Source of the DNA: JAICMB01 sp035295125
Lineage (GTDB): Bacteria; Acidobacteriota; Terriglobia; Bryobacterales; Bryobacteraceae
DNA: 47,805 nucleotides
Reading direction: 5' to 3'
Assembly (NCBI GenBank): GCA_035295125.1
Contig: DATGJP010000076.1
Span: forward strand, 1 to 47,805
Positions 33,669 through 41,820 of this stretch are shown piece by piece (the stretch's first letter is position 1; each line of letters begins with the position of its first letter). The notes under the pieces were generated by a model. That model searched no databases. It saw nothing but the letters and a program-made list of their open reading frames with translations, and was not told the DNA's origin. The position numbers and the translations under genes were made by a program.

Positions 33669-36221
33669 ATGCAGGTTGACCCGAAAGCCTGGCCCATACT
33701 GAATCAATTATTGGACGAATGGCTCGATCTCGTGCCGGAGCAGCGCGCGGCTTGGCTGGTTGGGGTCGAACGTGAACATCCGGAGATTCTGCCGGCTCTT
33801 CGCGAAATGCTCGCGCAACCGAAGCCGGATTTTTTGGAGACGCTGCCGAAGATAGAATCCGGTGCCGGCGAAGGGCCCGCCGCGCCCGGTGCTCTTGCGG
33901 GGCCGTATCGACTGGTGCGGGAGATCGGGCGCGGGGGTATGGGCGTGGTGTGGCTCGCCGAGCGGGCGGATGGCAACTTCAAGCGTGACGTTGCGCTGAA
34001 GTTTCCGCTGGTCTACTTCCACAATCAGACTCTGACAGATCGTTTTGCCCGCGAACGCGACATCCTGGCACGGCTCGCAGACGCCCGCATCGCACGGCTT
34101 TATGATGCCGGCGTTACCGCGCAGGGGCAGCCGTATCTGGCGCTGGAGTACGTCGAGGGCGAACCGATCACGACCTATTGCGAACGCCTTGGACTTGATG
34201 CGCGGGCGCGACTGCGGCTGTTCCTGGACGTTCTGCGTGCCGTTCAGTACGCGCATGCGAACCTCGTCGTGCACCGCGACCTGAAGCCGTCGAACATCCT
34301 GGTTACGAATGCAGGTCAGGTCCGGTTGCTGGATTTCGGCATCGCCAAACTGCTGGCGGAGGGTGAGGCCGAGGAAACCGAGATTACGCGCGCCGGCGGA
34401 CGTGCTTTGACGCCGGATTACGCGAGTCCCGAACAGACTGCAGGCGGGACGATTACTACGGCGACCGATGTGTATTCGCTTGGCGTACTCCTCTATGAGC
34501 TGCTCAGCGGCGCGCGTCCGTCGCGATCGAAGTCGACTGAGCCGGTCCGGCCGAGCCAGACCGTAGCCGTAAAAAAACTGCGGGCGGCATTGCGTGGTGA
34601 TCTCGACACCATCGTCTTGAAGGCGATGCAGCCGGAGCCACAAGCGCGCTATTCGAGCGTCGATGCGTTTGCCCAGGATATCGAAAGGCACCTCGCAGGG
34701 CAGCCCGTGCTGGCACGGCCGGAGAGCGCCTGGTATCGCACGAAGAAGTTTGTGCTGCGGAACAAGCTGGTTGTTTCATCAGCGGCCGCGGTCGCGTTGG
34801 CATTAGCCGTTGGCGCCGGAGTCGCGATATGGCAAGCCGAGCGTGCGATGGAAGAGAAGCGCCGCGCCGACATTCAGGCAGCCACGGCGCGAGCGGTGCG
34901 CGACTTCCTGCAAAACGATCTCCTGGCGCAGGCGGGATCGGAAGCGCAAGCCGGAACGGGGAAGAAGTCGGATCCCGATCTGAAGGTGCGCACGGCGCTC
35001 GATCGTGCCGCCGCGCATATATCGGGAAAATTCGCCGCGCAGCCCGCGGTGGAGGCCGCGATCCGGCAGACCATGGGCGTCACGTACGCGGATTTGGGGC
35101 TGTACCCGCAGGCGCAGCAGCAGGAGGAGCGCGCGTTCGAGCTGCGGCGTCGCGTTCTCGGGCCCGACGATCCGGACACGCTGGACTCGATGCAGGGCTT
35201 GGCCGAGATCTGCCGTCGCGAGGGCCAGTACGATCGCGCCGAGGCCCTGTTGACGGCCATGATGGACATCGAACACCGTTTGAAGCGCGACGGTTCACCG
35301 CAGGCGCTCATTGCGATGCACACGCTGGCCAGCATCGCCGTGAATGGACGCGCGGACTACAAGCGCGGGGAAGCGCTATATTCAGCACTGCTCGAAACCG
35401 AGCGCCGCGTCCAGGGTGAGGCGGACCCGGGCACGTTGGCGACGATGAACAATTTCGCGGCGATGCTGGTAAGGGAAGGGAAGTACGGGCAGGCCGAGGA
35501 GCTTTATAAGAAGGTGGTGGCTCTCAAGCAGCGAGTCATGGGGACGGATCATCCTAGTACGCTCACTACCATGAATGGGCTGGGGGTGTTGTATCTGAAC
35601 GAAGGCAAGTACCCCGAGGCCGAGACCTTGTTACAAGCCGTTTTCGAAGCGCGGCGGCGCGCTATGGGGCCGGAGCATCGCGACACGTTGTCCACGATGA
35701 ATATTCTGGGCCGGCTGTATATGGATGAAGGAAAGACCTCCGAGGCGGAGCGATTAGTGACCGAGGTTGTGGAGACAAATCGGCGAGTGCTGGGGCAGGA
35801 CAACCCGGATACTTTGGCCAGCATAAGCAACCTGGCAGAGTTGTATCGGCGGGAAAATAATCTCAAGCAGGCGGAGGCACTGCTTCAAGAGCTTCTGGAG
35901 ACGCGTCGCCGGGTTTCGGGACCAGACAGTCTACCCACTGCCGGTGTCGTGCTGGCACTAGGCGAAGTGAAACTTCAGGAGCGCGCTTATGTGCAGGCCG
36001 AACCGTTGCTGAGGCAGGCGATTGCGGATTACCGCAAGGGCAACTCCGATACCTGGCCGTTGTATTACGCCGAGTGCCTGCTGGGGGTCAGCCTGAAGAG
36101 CCTGGGTAGAGGCGACGAGGCCGGTCCGATGATGAGCGCCGGTTATCAGGGATTGCTTGCGCGACGGGATTCGATTCCCTTCGATCGGCGGTCGATCCTC
36201 GAGCAGGTCAGTTCACACTAG
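33669..36221 (+). CDS. Membrane Ser/Thr protein kinase with TPR domain
   Basis: The 850-residue protein has an N-terminal helical segment (1-75), a Hanks-type kinase domain (80-345), one TM helix (about 367-389) and a TPR region (about 440-840). Kinase landmarks are GRGGMG (87-92), Lys111 in VALKFP, HRDLKPSN with Asp204, DFG (222-224) and SPE (253-255), so it should be active. The TPRs have about 42-residue spacing with kinesin-light-chain-like patterns such as RRVMGPEHRDTL and predicted location outside the membrane. They may bind partner proteins. The 12-nt spacing to the ECF sigma gene suggests the sigma factor is a substrate or partner; that is inferred from context. Confidence 0.95.
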   Translation: MQVDPKAWPILNQLLDEWLDLVPEQRAAWLVGVEREHPEILPALREMLAQPKPDFLETLPKIESGAGEGPAAPGALAGPYRLVREIGRGGMGVVWLAERADGNFKRDVALKFPLVYFHNQTLTDRFARERDILARLADARIARLYDAGVTAQGQPYLALEYVEGEPITTYCERLGLDARARLRLFLDVLRAVQYAHANLVVHRDLKPSNILVTNAGQVRLLDFGIAKLLAEGEAEETEITRAGGRALTPDYASPEQTAGGTITTATDVYSLGVLLYELLSGARPSRSKSTEPVRPSQTVAVKKLRAALRGDLDTIVLKAMQPEPQARYSSVDAFAQDIERHLAGQPVLARPESAWYRTKKFVLRNKLVVSSAAAVALALAVGAGVAIWQAERAMEEKRRADIQAATARAVRDFLQNDLLAQAGSEAQAGTGKKSDPDLKVRTALDRAAAHISGKFAAQPAVEAAIRQTMGVTYADLGLYPQAQQQEERAFELRRRVLGPDDPDTLDSMQGLAEICRREGQYDRAEALLTAMMDIEHRLKRDGSPQALIAMHTLASIAVNGRADYKRGEALYSALLETERRVQGEADPGTLATMNNFAAMLVREGKYGQAEELYKKVVALKQRVMGTDHPSTLTTMNGLGVLYLNEGKYPEAETLLQAVFEARRRAMGPEHRDTLSTMNILGRLYMDEGKTSEAERLVTEVVETNRRVLGQDNPDTLASISNLAELYRRENNLKQAEALLQELLETRRRVSGPDSLPTAGVVLALGEVKLQERAYVQAEPLLRQAIADYRKGNSDTWPLYYAECLLGVSLKSLGRGDEAGPMMSAGYQGLLARRDSIPFDRRSILEQVSSH

Positions 36222-36231
36222 ATTTCTTCTC

Positions 36232-36263
36232 CGCTGTTCGGTTTTAACGGCGTTACAACAGCG
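36232..36263 (+). terminator. Possible hairpin after the kinase gene
   Basis: CGCTGTT (36232-36238) and AACAGCG (36257-36263) form a perfect seven-pair stem 10 nt after the kinase stop. The 18-base loop contains a small GTT-TT-AAC palindrome. No T run follows, so it would be an atypical terminator or an RNA-stabilising end. Confidence 0.3.
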
Positions 36264-36372
36264 CACGTAACCAAGCCGGAACTCTGATTACCACCGCCAG
36301 GGAGCCGCGGATTGCACGCTCTGCGCCTGCAACTTGAGTACTTCTAAAGGGTTGCGCCATAGCACCCACCAA

Positions 36373-36394
36373 AATACTGCGAAAATGAAGTATT
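36373..36394. repeat. Small inverted repeat before the phosphate permease gene
   Basis: AATACT (36373-36378) and AGTATT (36389-36394) are reverse complements with a ten-base spacer, 22 bp before the permease ATG. It could be an operator or leader hairpin. It does not resemble a Pho box, and chance cannot be excluded for a repeat of this length. Confidence 0.3.
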
Positions 36395-36416
36395 GAGAAC
36401 CCCATCCGGAGAACTC

Positions 36417-38006
36417 ATGTCTGCTGCCGCACCGGCAATAGTAAAGCAGAAGCTCGACAAAGGTCCCAGCAAGATGGGCACGGTCGTTTTCGCCGCAGTC
36501 TTGCTTGTCGGCTTCATTTACACTGTCTTTCACCTGGCGTCCGATCTTGCCAGCGTTCGGACGTCGTCTGTGTTTCCGTTTATTTTACTCGGCGCCGCCC
36601 TCCTCGTCGCACTTGGATTCGAGTTCGTCAATGGCTTCCACGATACTGCTAACGCAGTAGCGACGGTTATCTATACGCACACGATGGATCCTCACCTGGC
36701 CGTAGCCTGGTCCGGAATTTGGAACTTCATCGGCGTGATGTTCTCGACCGGCGCCGTGGCCTTTGGCATCGTGGCGTTGCTACCCGTGGAATTGATCCTG
36801 CAAGTCGGGACCAGTGCCGGGTTTGCGATGGTTTTTGCGCTCCTGCTCGCGGCGATGGTATGGAACATCGGCACGTGGTACTTCGGCTTGCCCGCATCGA
36901 GTTCGCATACTCTCGTCGGCTCCATCGTCGGCGTTGGTATTGCGAACCAATTGATGTCTCACAAAACCGGCATGAGCGGAGTCGACTGGACGCAGGCCAT
37001 GAACGTTGGCCGTTCACTCCTGATTTCGCCGGTGATTGGCTTTTTACTCGCCGGCCTGTTGTTGCTCATCAGCAAGGCTGTTATTAAAGATCGCCGGCTT
37101 TACGAAGCGCCCGCCACCGACGACCCGCCGCCATTCTGGATTCGCGGGCTGCTGATGGTGACGTGCACGGGCGTCAGCTTCTTCCACGGCTCGAACGACG
37201 GACAGAAGGGCATGGGGCTCATCATGCTGATCCTCATCGGGACCGTGCCGACGGCGTACGCGCTCAATCACGCCGTCACCGAAAGCCAGACCGCGCAGTT
37301 CATGGCCGTGTCGCAGCAAACCGTGCAGGTACTCAATCGCTACGTGACGCCGTCAGCCTTTGGTGGCGATCCGCGAGAGGCGCTGACGAATTACATTCGT
37401 ACGAAACAGTATTCGGGAAACACCGTTTCGGCACTGCGAGCCGTTGTCAACGATCTCAGCAATGAAGCGAACATGTACAAGACCCTTGCCAAGATCCCGA
37501 CAGACCGCATGCGGAATTTCCGGAACGACATGTACATCACGAGCGAAGTGCTCAGGTTGATGGGACAATCCGGAAGGACTGATTTCACGCCCGCCGAACT
37601 CCAACTTCTCGCGACTTACAAAAAGCAACTGGACCTGGCGACCAAGTTCATTCCTTTGTGGGTGAAGGTTGCGGTGGCGCTGGCGCTCGGCCTGGGAACG
37701 ATGATCGGCTGGAAACGCATCGTTGTAACAGTAGGTGAAAAGATCGGCAAAGGACGGCTCACCTATGGCCAGGGTGCTGCCGCCGAGCTGACCGCGATGG
37801 TTACGATCGGCGCTGCCGATCATTTTGGATTGCCGGTCAGCACTACCCACGTGCTTTCATCGGGCGTAGGTGGGACGATGGTCGCCAATAGGTCCGGTCT
37901 GCAGCGGATCACGATTCGAAACATTCTGTTGGCTTGGGCGCTCACGCTACCAGCTTCGATCATTCTGGCAGGCTCGTTGTTCTGGCTGCTGCGAAACATT
38001 TTCTAG
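36417..38006 (+). CDS. pit: PiT-family inorganic phosphate permease
   Basis: The 529-residue inner-membrane transporter shows both halves of the PiT repeat: GFEFVNGFHDTANAVAT and GLPASSSHTLVGSIVGVGIAN in the first, FFHGSNDGQKGMG and GLPVSTTHVLSSGVGGTM in the second. A hydrophilic loop of about 150 residues lies between the halves, as in E. coli PitA. It takes up phosphate (as metal phosphate) with protons or sodium. The start is ATG at 36417 with GGAG five bases upstream; a TTG at 36393 in the same frame is less likely. No PhoU-like Pit accessory gene precedes it. The DUF2383 gene follows after 144 nt. Confidence 0.95.
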   Translation: MSAAAPAIVKQKLDKGPSKMGTVVFAAVLLVGFIYTVFHLASDLASVRTSSVFPFILLGAALLVALGFEFVNGFHDTANAVATVIYTHTMDPHLAVAWSGIWNFIGVMFSTGAVAFGIVALLPVELILQVGTSAGFAMVFALLLAAMVWNIGTWYFGLPASSSHTLVGSIVGVGIANQLMSHKTGMSGVDWTQAMNVGRSLLISPVIGFLLAGLLLLISKAVIKDRRLYEAPATDDPPPFWIRGLLMVTCTGVSFFHGSNDGQKGMGLIMLILIGTVPTAYALNHAVTESQTAQFMAVSQQTVQVLNRYVTPSAFGGDPREALTNYIRTKQYSGNTVSALRAVVNDLSNEANMYKTLAKIPTDRMRNFRNDMYITSEVLRLMGQSGRTDFTPAELQLLATYKKQLDLATKFIPLWVKVAVALALGLGTMIGWKRIVVTVGEKIGKGRLTYGQGAAAELTAMVTIGAADHFGLPVSTTHVLSSGVGGTMVANRSGLQRITIRNILLAWALTLPASIILAGSLFWLLRNIF

Positions 38007-38150
38007 TTTCCGGCAGCGGCGACAAGCTAAGGGCACGTTTTATCCACCGGCCCGGTAATCTCATGCACTCGTAGCGTATGCTTGGCTTACGTTCGGCTTC
38101 AACTCGAAACACATTCCGCTCCTCGGTGTCCTATAGACAGGAGTTCTAAC

Positions 38151-38621
38151 ATGGCCGAAACGCTCCACGATTTTTCCGCTGCCGTCGAGAACCTGATTGC
38201 GATCAACCGTGACGCCGAGCAGGGTTTCCGGGCGGCTGCCGATTCTGTCGGCGACACTGTACTCAAACGAATGTTCGTCGAACTTTCCGGTCAACGCGCC
38301 GGATTTGCCTCCGAAATTCAGGATGCCGTCCGCAAGATCGGATTCGAGCCGACGAATCCACTCGGCGCGTCGGGCACACTTCATGGCGTATGGATCGCTT
38401 TCAAAGGGAAAATGCTGGCGAACAAGGAACACGCCGCACTGGAAGAAGCCGAACGTGGTGAAGACCAGTCGCTACGGACCTATCGAGAGGCAATGGCGCT
38501 GATTCTGCAGCCTGAGCTTCTGACCCTGCTGGAGCGGCAGTTGGCGGCGATTCAGGAATCTCACGCGCGTATTCGGGCGTTCCGCAATCAGACGGCGCCG
38601 GTCCCCGCTAACAAATCCTGA
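38151..38621 (+). CDS. PA2169-family four-helix-bundle protein (DUF2383)
   Basis: The 156-residue protein begins ETLHDFSAAVENLIAINRDAEQGFRAAADSV, the usual opening of this ferritin-like family, and is predicted to form four helices. The role of the family is unknown; it is widespread in soil bacteria and sometimes stress induced. The start is ATG at 38151 with AGGAG eight bases upstream; the reading frame extends back to 38082 without a better start. It ends 9 nt from the convergent WD40-like gene. Confidence 0.9.
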   Translation: MAETLHDFSAAVENLIAINRDAEQGFRAAADSVGDTVLKRMFVELSGQRAGFASEIQDAVRKIGFEPTNPLGASGTLHGVWIAFKGKMLANKEHAALEEAERGEDQSLRTYREAMALILQPELLTLLERQLAAIQESHARIRAFRNQTAPVPANKS

Positions 38622-38630
38622 CCATCACCG

Positions 38631-40352
38631 TCAGCTGGAAGTGGTTCGCCAGTTCCAGAAGCGCAGCTCCCCTTCGACACCTCCGGCGATGAGTGTTCCG
38701 TTCGCAAAGGCCATGGCGGTGGGCGTCACACGATGCAAGCCCGATGTGAGAAGTTCTCCGCTGCTTCCGTCGTAAAGTTCCACGCCGGTGTTCTCGTAAG
38801 GGCCGTGATTGTCCACGCGCTCGCCGACGCCGCGTGCAACCACGCTGCCGTCGGCTGACGCAGCCGCCCCGTCTGCATAGTAGTTCGCCTTGTCCCACAG
38901 CATCGATCCGTTCGTGAGATTCCATACTCCGAAGCGGCGGCCAGAGGTCAACAGGCGAGTTCCATCCTGCGATATGGAAACCTCGCGAACCGGTGCGCCC
39001 GGACGGACGAGATCCAACTCCTGTCCATCCGCAAGACGCCAGATTCGCACCCCTCGGCTCCACCACCAAGGGAGTTCGCGCTGATCCTTAGCCTGATCGC
39101 TGGGTGACATAGCGATGACGTAGATGTCGCACGCCGCAATCGCGAGCGCGCCATCGGGGCTGAAAGCGACGGAAGTGAAGAACGGCATGGTGCCGCGAAT
39201 CGGTCCGTCGACACATGCGAGGCGCGTGAGTAGCCGGCCCGTCGCCGAGTCCCACAAGTCCAAAGTGGAACCCCTGTCGGTGGTCTCGCCTAACATGCCC
39301 GATGCGAGAATAAGGAGGCCATTGCCGGAGAGCGCCACGCCGCGAACGCCAAACACCTCCCAACCAAAGTTGCGTATTTGTGTTCCGTTTGCGGTGTCCC
39401 AGACGAACAGAGAGGGGCCGGCGCTGCTGGGACCTTGTGTCCACAGGACACCGCGGGCCGTTACCAGCGTTCGTTCGTCATTGCTCCAGGCCATATTGCG
39501 AATAACACCATGCGCTGCCATCGATCGCACCGGTTTGTGCTTCGCGACATCCCATATCGCTAGCTCCTGGGCCGTGTTGTGGATTCCCGCGGCGATAGCG
39601 GCGAAGCGGCCGGTAGGTGATGGGGCGATCGACGTAATGTCGCTGCGTGAGGCAAACGGCTTTTCTGCAAGCAGCACCATCGGCGCCGGCGCCTCCGGAA
39701 ACCAGCGAGTCTTCAGATTGCATTCCGCGGGATGAAGCACCTCGATCCGGCAGGAACACTGGCGGCATTCGAGTGCCGCCACCGGAATATCTTCGGGGGA
39801 GCGCTCCGCGATGAAATACTCAAGATATGTTACCGGCTCGAGCGGAGCGAACTGGCGTACGAAGCTGCGGCGATGGATGCGGCACTGGGCCTTTGGTGCT
39901 GCCGTGCCGCTTGCCGTGAATTCAATACCGGCGGCGCGGATCGCCTGTTCGATTGACTGCAGGTGTTGACACGTGGGCGTGAGTGGGGGAATTCGAACGT
40001 GGGCTCCAGCGCTTCTCAATATCGGCTTCGGTGAACCGGCTTTGAGAATCGCGTAGAACCCGTACACACCCAGCACGGTGCCGACTGGAAAAGCAAAAAG
40101 AAACTCGAAAGACACCAGAAGAACCACGACTCGCGCCCAGCCCTTGCCCATCAGAAGGGCAACGCCACCGACGAGGGCGGGAAGCACGAAGCCGATCCAC
40201 AGGCAGGCGAAGAGCCCGATCAGGAACGGCACAGTGTCGGGTCTCTCAGGTTTGGAGAGTTGAACGCCAATTACTATTGCCACTCCGGCTACCGTCAAGC
40301 CCGCGCCTAAAACGGTGTGAATCCACGCCAGGATTTTGGTATGCGTGTTCAT
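38631..40352 (-). CDS. Membrane-anchored WD40-like beta-propeller protein
   Basis: The 573-residue protein starts with about four TM helices (8-32, 40-68 and a long hydrophobic run at 72-103 that may hold two). A linker contains a cysteine cluster near 195-215 (LECRQCSCRIEVLHPAEC) that could bind a metal. From about 230 to the end are WD40-like blades: GRFAAIAAG...LAIWDVAKHKPVRS, TLVTARG...LFVWDTANGTQIRNF, STLDLWDSATGRLL, VRIWRLADGQELDL and others, six or seven in all. It may act as a scaffold. The ATG at 40352 precedes MNTHTKIL; an ATG at 40382 in frame would add ten residues, and neither has a clear ribosome binding site. The function is unknown. Confidence 0.85.
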   Translation of the reverse strand: MNTHTKILAWIHTVLGAGLTVAGVAIVIGVQLSKPERPDTVPFLIGLFACLWIGFVLPALVGGVALLMGKGWARVVVLLVSFEFLFAFPVGTVLGVYGFYAILKAGSPKPILRSAGAHVRIPPLTPTCQHLQSIEQAIRAAGIEFTASGTAAPKAQCRIHRRSFVRQFAPLEPVTYLEYFIAERSPEDIPVAALECRQCSCRIEVLHPAECNLKTRWFPEAPAPMVLLAEKPFASRSDITSIAPSPTGRFAAIAAGIHNTAQELAIWDVAKHKPVRSMAAHGVIRNMAWSNDERTLVTARGVLWTQGPSSAGPSLFVWDTANGTQIRNFGWEVFGVRGVALSGNGLLILASGMLGETTDRGSTLDLWDSATGRLLTRLACVDGPIRGTMPFFTSVAFSPDGALAIAACDIYVIAMSPSDQAKDQRELPWWWSRGVRIWRLADGQELDLVRPGAPVREVSISQDGTRLLTSGRRFGVWNLTNGSMLWDKANYYADGAAASADGSVVARGVGERVDNHGPYENTGVELYDGSSGELLTSGLHRVTPTAMAFANGTLIAGGVEGELRFWNWRTTSS

Positions 40353-40426
40353 GGGGGCGGGGTGCGGGAACAATCGCAGCATAACAGGATCACCAACTCG
40401 GGTAAAATCGATTCCAGTATCAACGC

Positions 40427-41419
40427 ATGAATCGCGCCGGCTTAGTTCTGCTTCAGGTCGTGGGGGGGCTCACTCTACTGCCCTATCCGTTCGTCCTCTT
40501 GGCCAATATCATGTCGATCGCCGCTGTCAAGCAGACGGGGATCGGCGCACTGCCGTTCATACTGCTTTCGTTTTATCCCGTGGTTTGGATCGTGCTTTAC
40601 GTCATCGCCTGGCGTGCCATGTCGCGCGGAGCCACGGCGGTGGCGTACGGCCTCTCCAGCGTTCCGTTACTGGCCTTGCTGGCGTTTATAGGCATCTGGG
40701 CTAATGGCTGGGTTTCTTATGAACGGTTCCGAAATACGGAGAACACCGCAGCCCGGAAAAAGATGGAGCCTGTCAATCCATTGGTGTGGACGATCTGGTC
40801 GACCGCGGGCGATCGCCACTTCCCAGCCAGCACTCCTATACCGGTCGCAAAGGCGCTGGAAGCGATCGATGCAAATCCGTCACGCGTGAATGTGGAGGTT
40901 CCGCAGTATGGCACGCCGCTGAAAGTGGCGGTCGACAATCTTTTGATGGATCTCGACGGGTCGCCATACGGGGACCCGCACCGTGCGGCCGAATTCAACA
41001 AGGTGGTCCGCTCGCTGGTGGCGCATGGTGCGCATCTGGCTCCCGATGAACAGAACATTTTGCGGGTCCAATGGCGGTTGCGTTGTGCGTTGCACGACGG
41101 CCCCATCGCAACCTCGAGCGAAAATCCCCTGGTCTGGAGAATCATCACTCGGAAACGCGACGGGACGAATCTGTTCCTGCTGCGGAAAGAAGAAATCCCG
41201 CTGCTGAACACGCCCACGGAATTGCACGGAACGCCGCTGTATGCTGCATTGTTGGAAGATGCTCCCGATGCTTACCGGGAACTCATCAAAGCCGGAGGCC
41301 GTTTATCGGCTTCGGAAGAGCAGGATCCTGCCGCACAGGCGTCACTGCAGCGGGTGTTGCAGAGTGATTTCGAGCTGAAAACACAGTATGGTCGGGCAAA
41401 AAAGACTCCGGCACCCTAA
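40427..41419 (+). CDS. Membrane protein with degenerate ankyrin-like repeats
   Basis: The 330-residue protein has about three TM helices in its first 100 residues (about 8-30, 41-63 and 72-93). A soluble part follows in which GTPLKVAVDNLL...VRSLVAHGAHLAPDEQN and HGTPLYAALLEDAPDAYRELIKAGGRLS look like diverged ankyrin repeats, the latter close to consensus. Its function would be protein binding on the cytoplasmic or periplasmic side. It is divergent from the WD40-like gene (74 nt apart), so the two may share a control region. Its stop codon overlaps the end of the 94-residue minus-strand gene by 4 nt. I do not recognise the family as a whole. Confidence 0.75.
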   Translation: MNRAGLVLLQVVGGLTLLPYPFVLLANIMSIAAVKQTGIGALPFILLSFYPVVWIVLYVIAWRAMSRGATAVAYGLSSVPLLALLAFIGIWANGWVSYERFRNTENTAARKKMEPVNPLVWTIWSTAGDRHFPASTPIPVAKALEAIDANPSRVNVEVPQYGTPLKVAVDNLLMDLDGSPYGDPHRAAEFNKVVRSLVAHGAHLAPDEQNILRVQWRLRCALHDGPIATSSENPLVWRIITRKRDGTNLFLLRKEEIPLLNTPTELHGTPLYAALLEDAPDAYRELIKAGGRLSASEEQDPAAQASLQRVLQSDFELKTQYGRAKKTPAP

Positions 41420-41700
41420 TAGGTCTTAATCTGCTGAAGCGTGTGCTTCCGTAAATACCAGCACGGCGCATAGCCGAAGTGCGGCATGAGCGCGTCGATG
41501 CAGGTTTGGGTGACCGGTGTGCCGAGTGAGTACTCGACCTCGTTCCAGCGGTTCATAGCAAGGTAAACGCGATCCACTTTCATCTGCTCCACCGGACGCC
41601 CGCGATAACGGGCCCAGGCGTCGTCAGCCGCATACGCGAACGCCGCTACGCCCGTTAATACCAGAAGCACCCGCAGCAGGGCTCTCCGAAAGGTTCGCAT
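41416..41700 (-). CDS. Small exported protein of unknown function (94 residues)
   Basis: A positively charged start and hydrophobic core (RRALLRVLLVLTGVAAFAYA) give a convincing signal peptide to about residue 24. The mature part has a compact pattern with two cysteines (CIDALMPHFGYAPCWYL) that could form a disulphide after export. It has no recognised domain. The ATG at 41700 is immediately preceded by a perfect inverted repeat (41701-41716). It ends convergently with the ankyrin-like gene, sharing 4 nt. Signal peptide and conserved-looking ordered residues argue for a real gene. Confidence 0.6.
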   Translation of the reverse strand: MRTFRRALLRVLLVLTGVAAFAYAADDAWARYRGRPVEQMKVDRVYLAMNRWNEVEYSLGTPVTQTCIDALMPHFGYAPCWYLRKHTLQQIKTY

Positions 41701-41716
41701 GTGAGAAGTTTCTCAC
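41701..41716. promoter_or_regulatory. Perfect palindrome abutting the start codon of the 94-residue gene
   Basis: GTGAGAAGTTTCTCAC has two seven-base arms around a central GT. It directly adjoins the ATG on the minus strand, occupying the ribosome binding region. It could be an operator or, in RNA, a hairpin that hides the ribosome binding site. Confidence 0.4.
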
Positions 41717-41784
41717 TCCACTTTACGCGACCTGAAGCCGGAGATTGTGATTTTCTGGGAGGCAGCAGGTATTACACAGCTTAA

Positions 41785-41797
41785 TCGCGCTTCGCGA
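41785..41797 (-). terminator. Weak hairpin after the aldehyde oxidoreductase operon
   Basis: TCGCG-CTT-CGCGA forms a five-pair GC-rich stem 24 nt beyond the stop of the large subunit. On the minus strand only two Ts follow. It is a candidate end of the operon, not a strong intrinsic terminator. Confidence 0.3.
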
Positions 41798-41820
41798 ATA
41801 TTCTGACAACGGCGCCCGAA

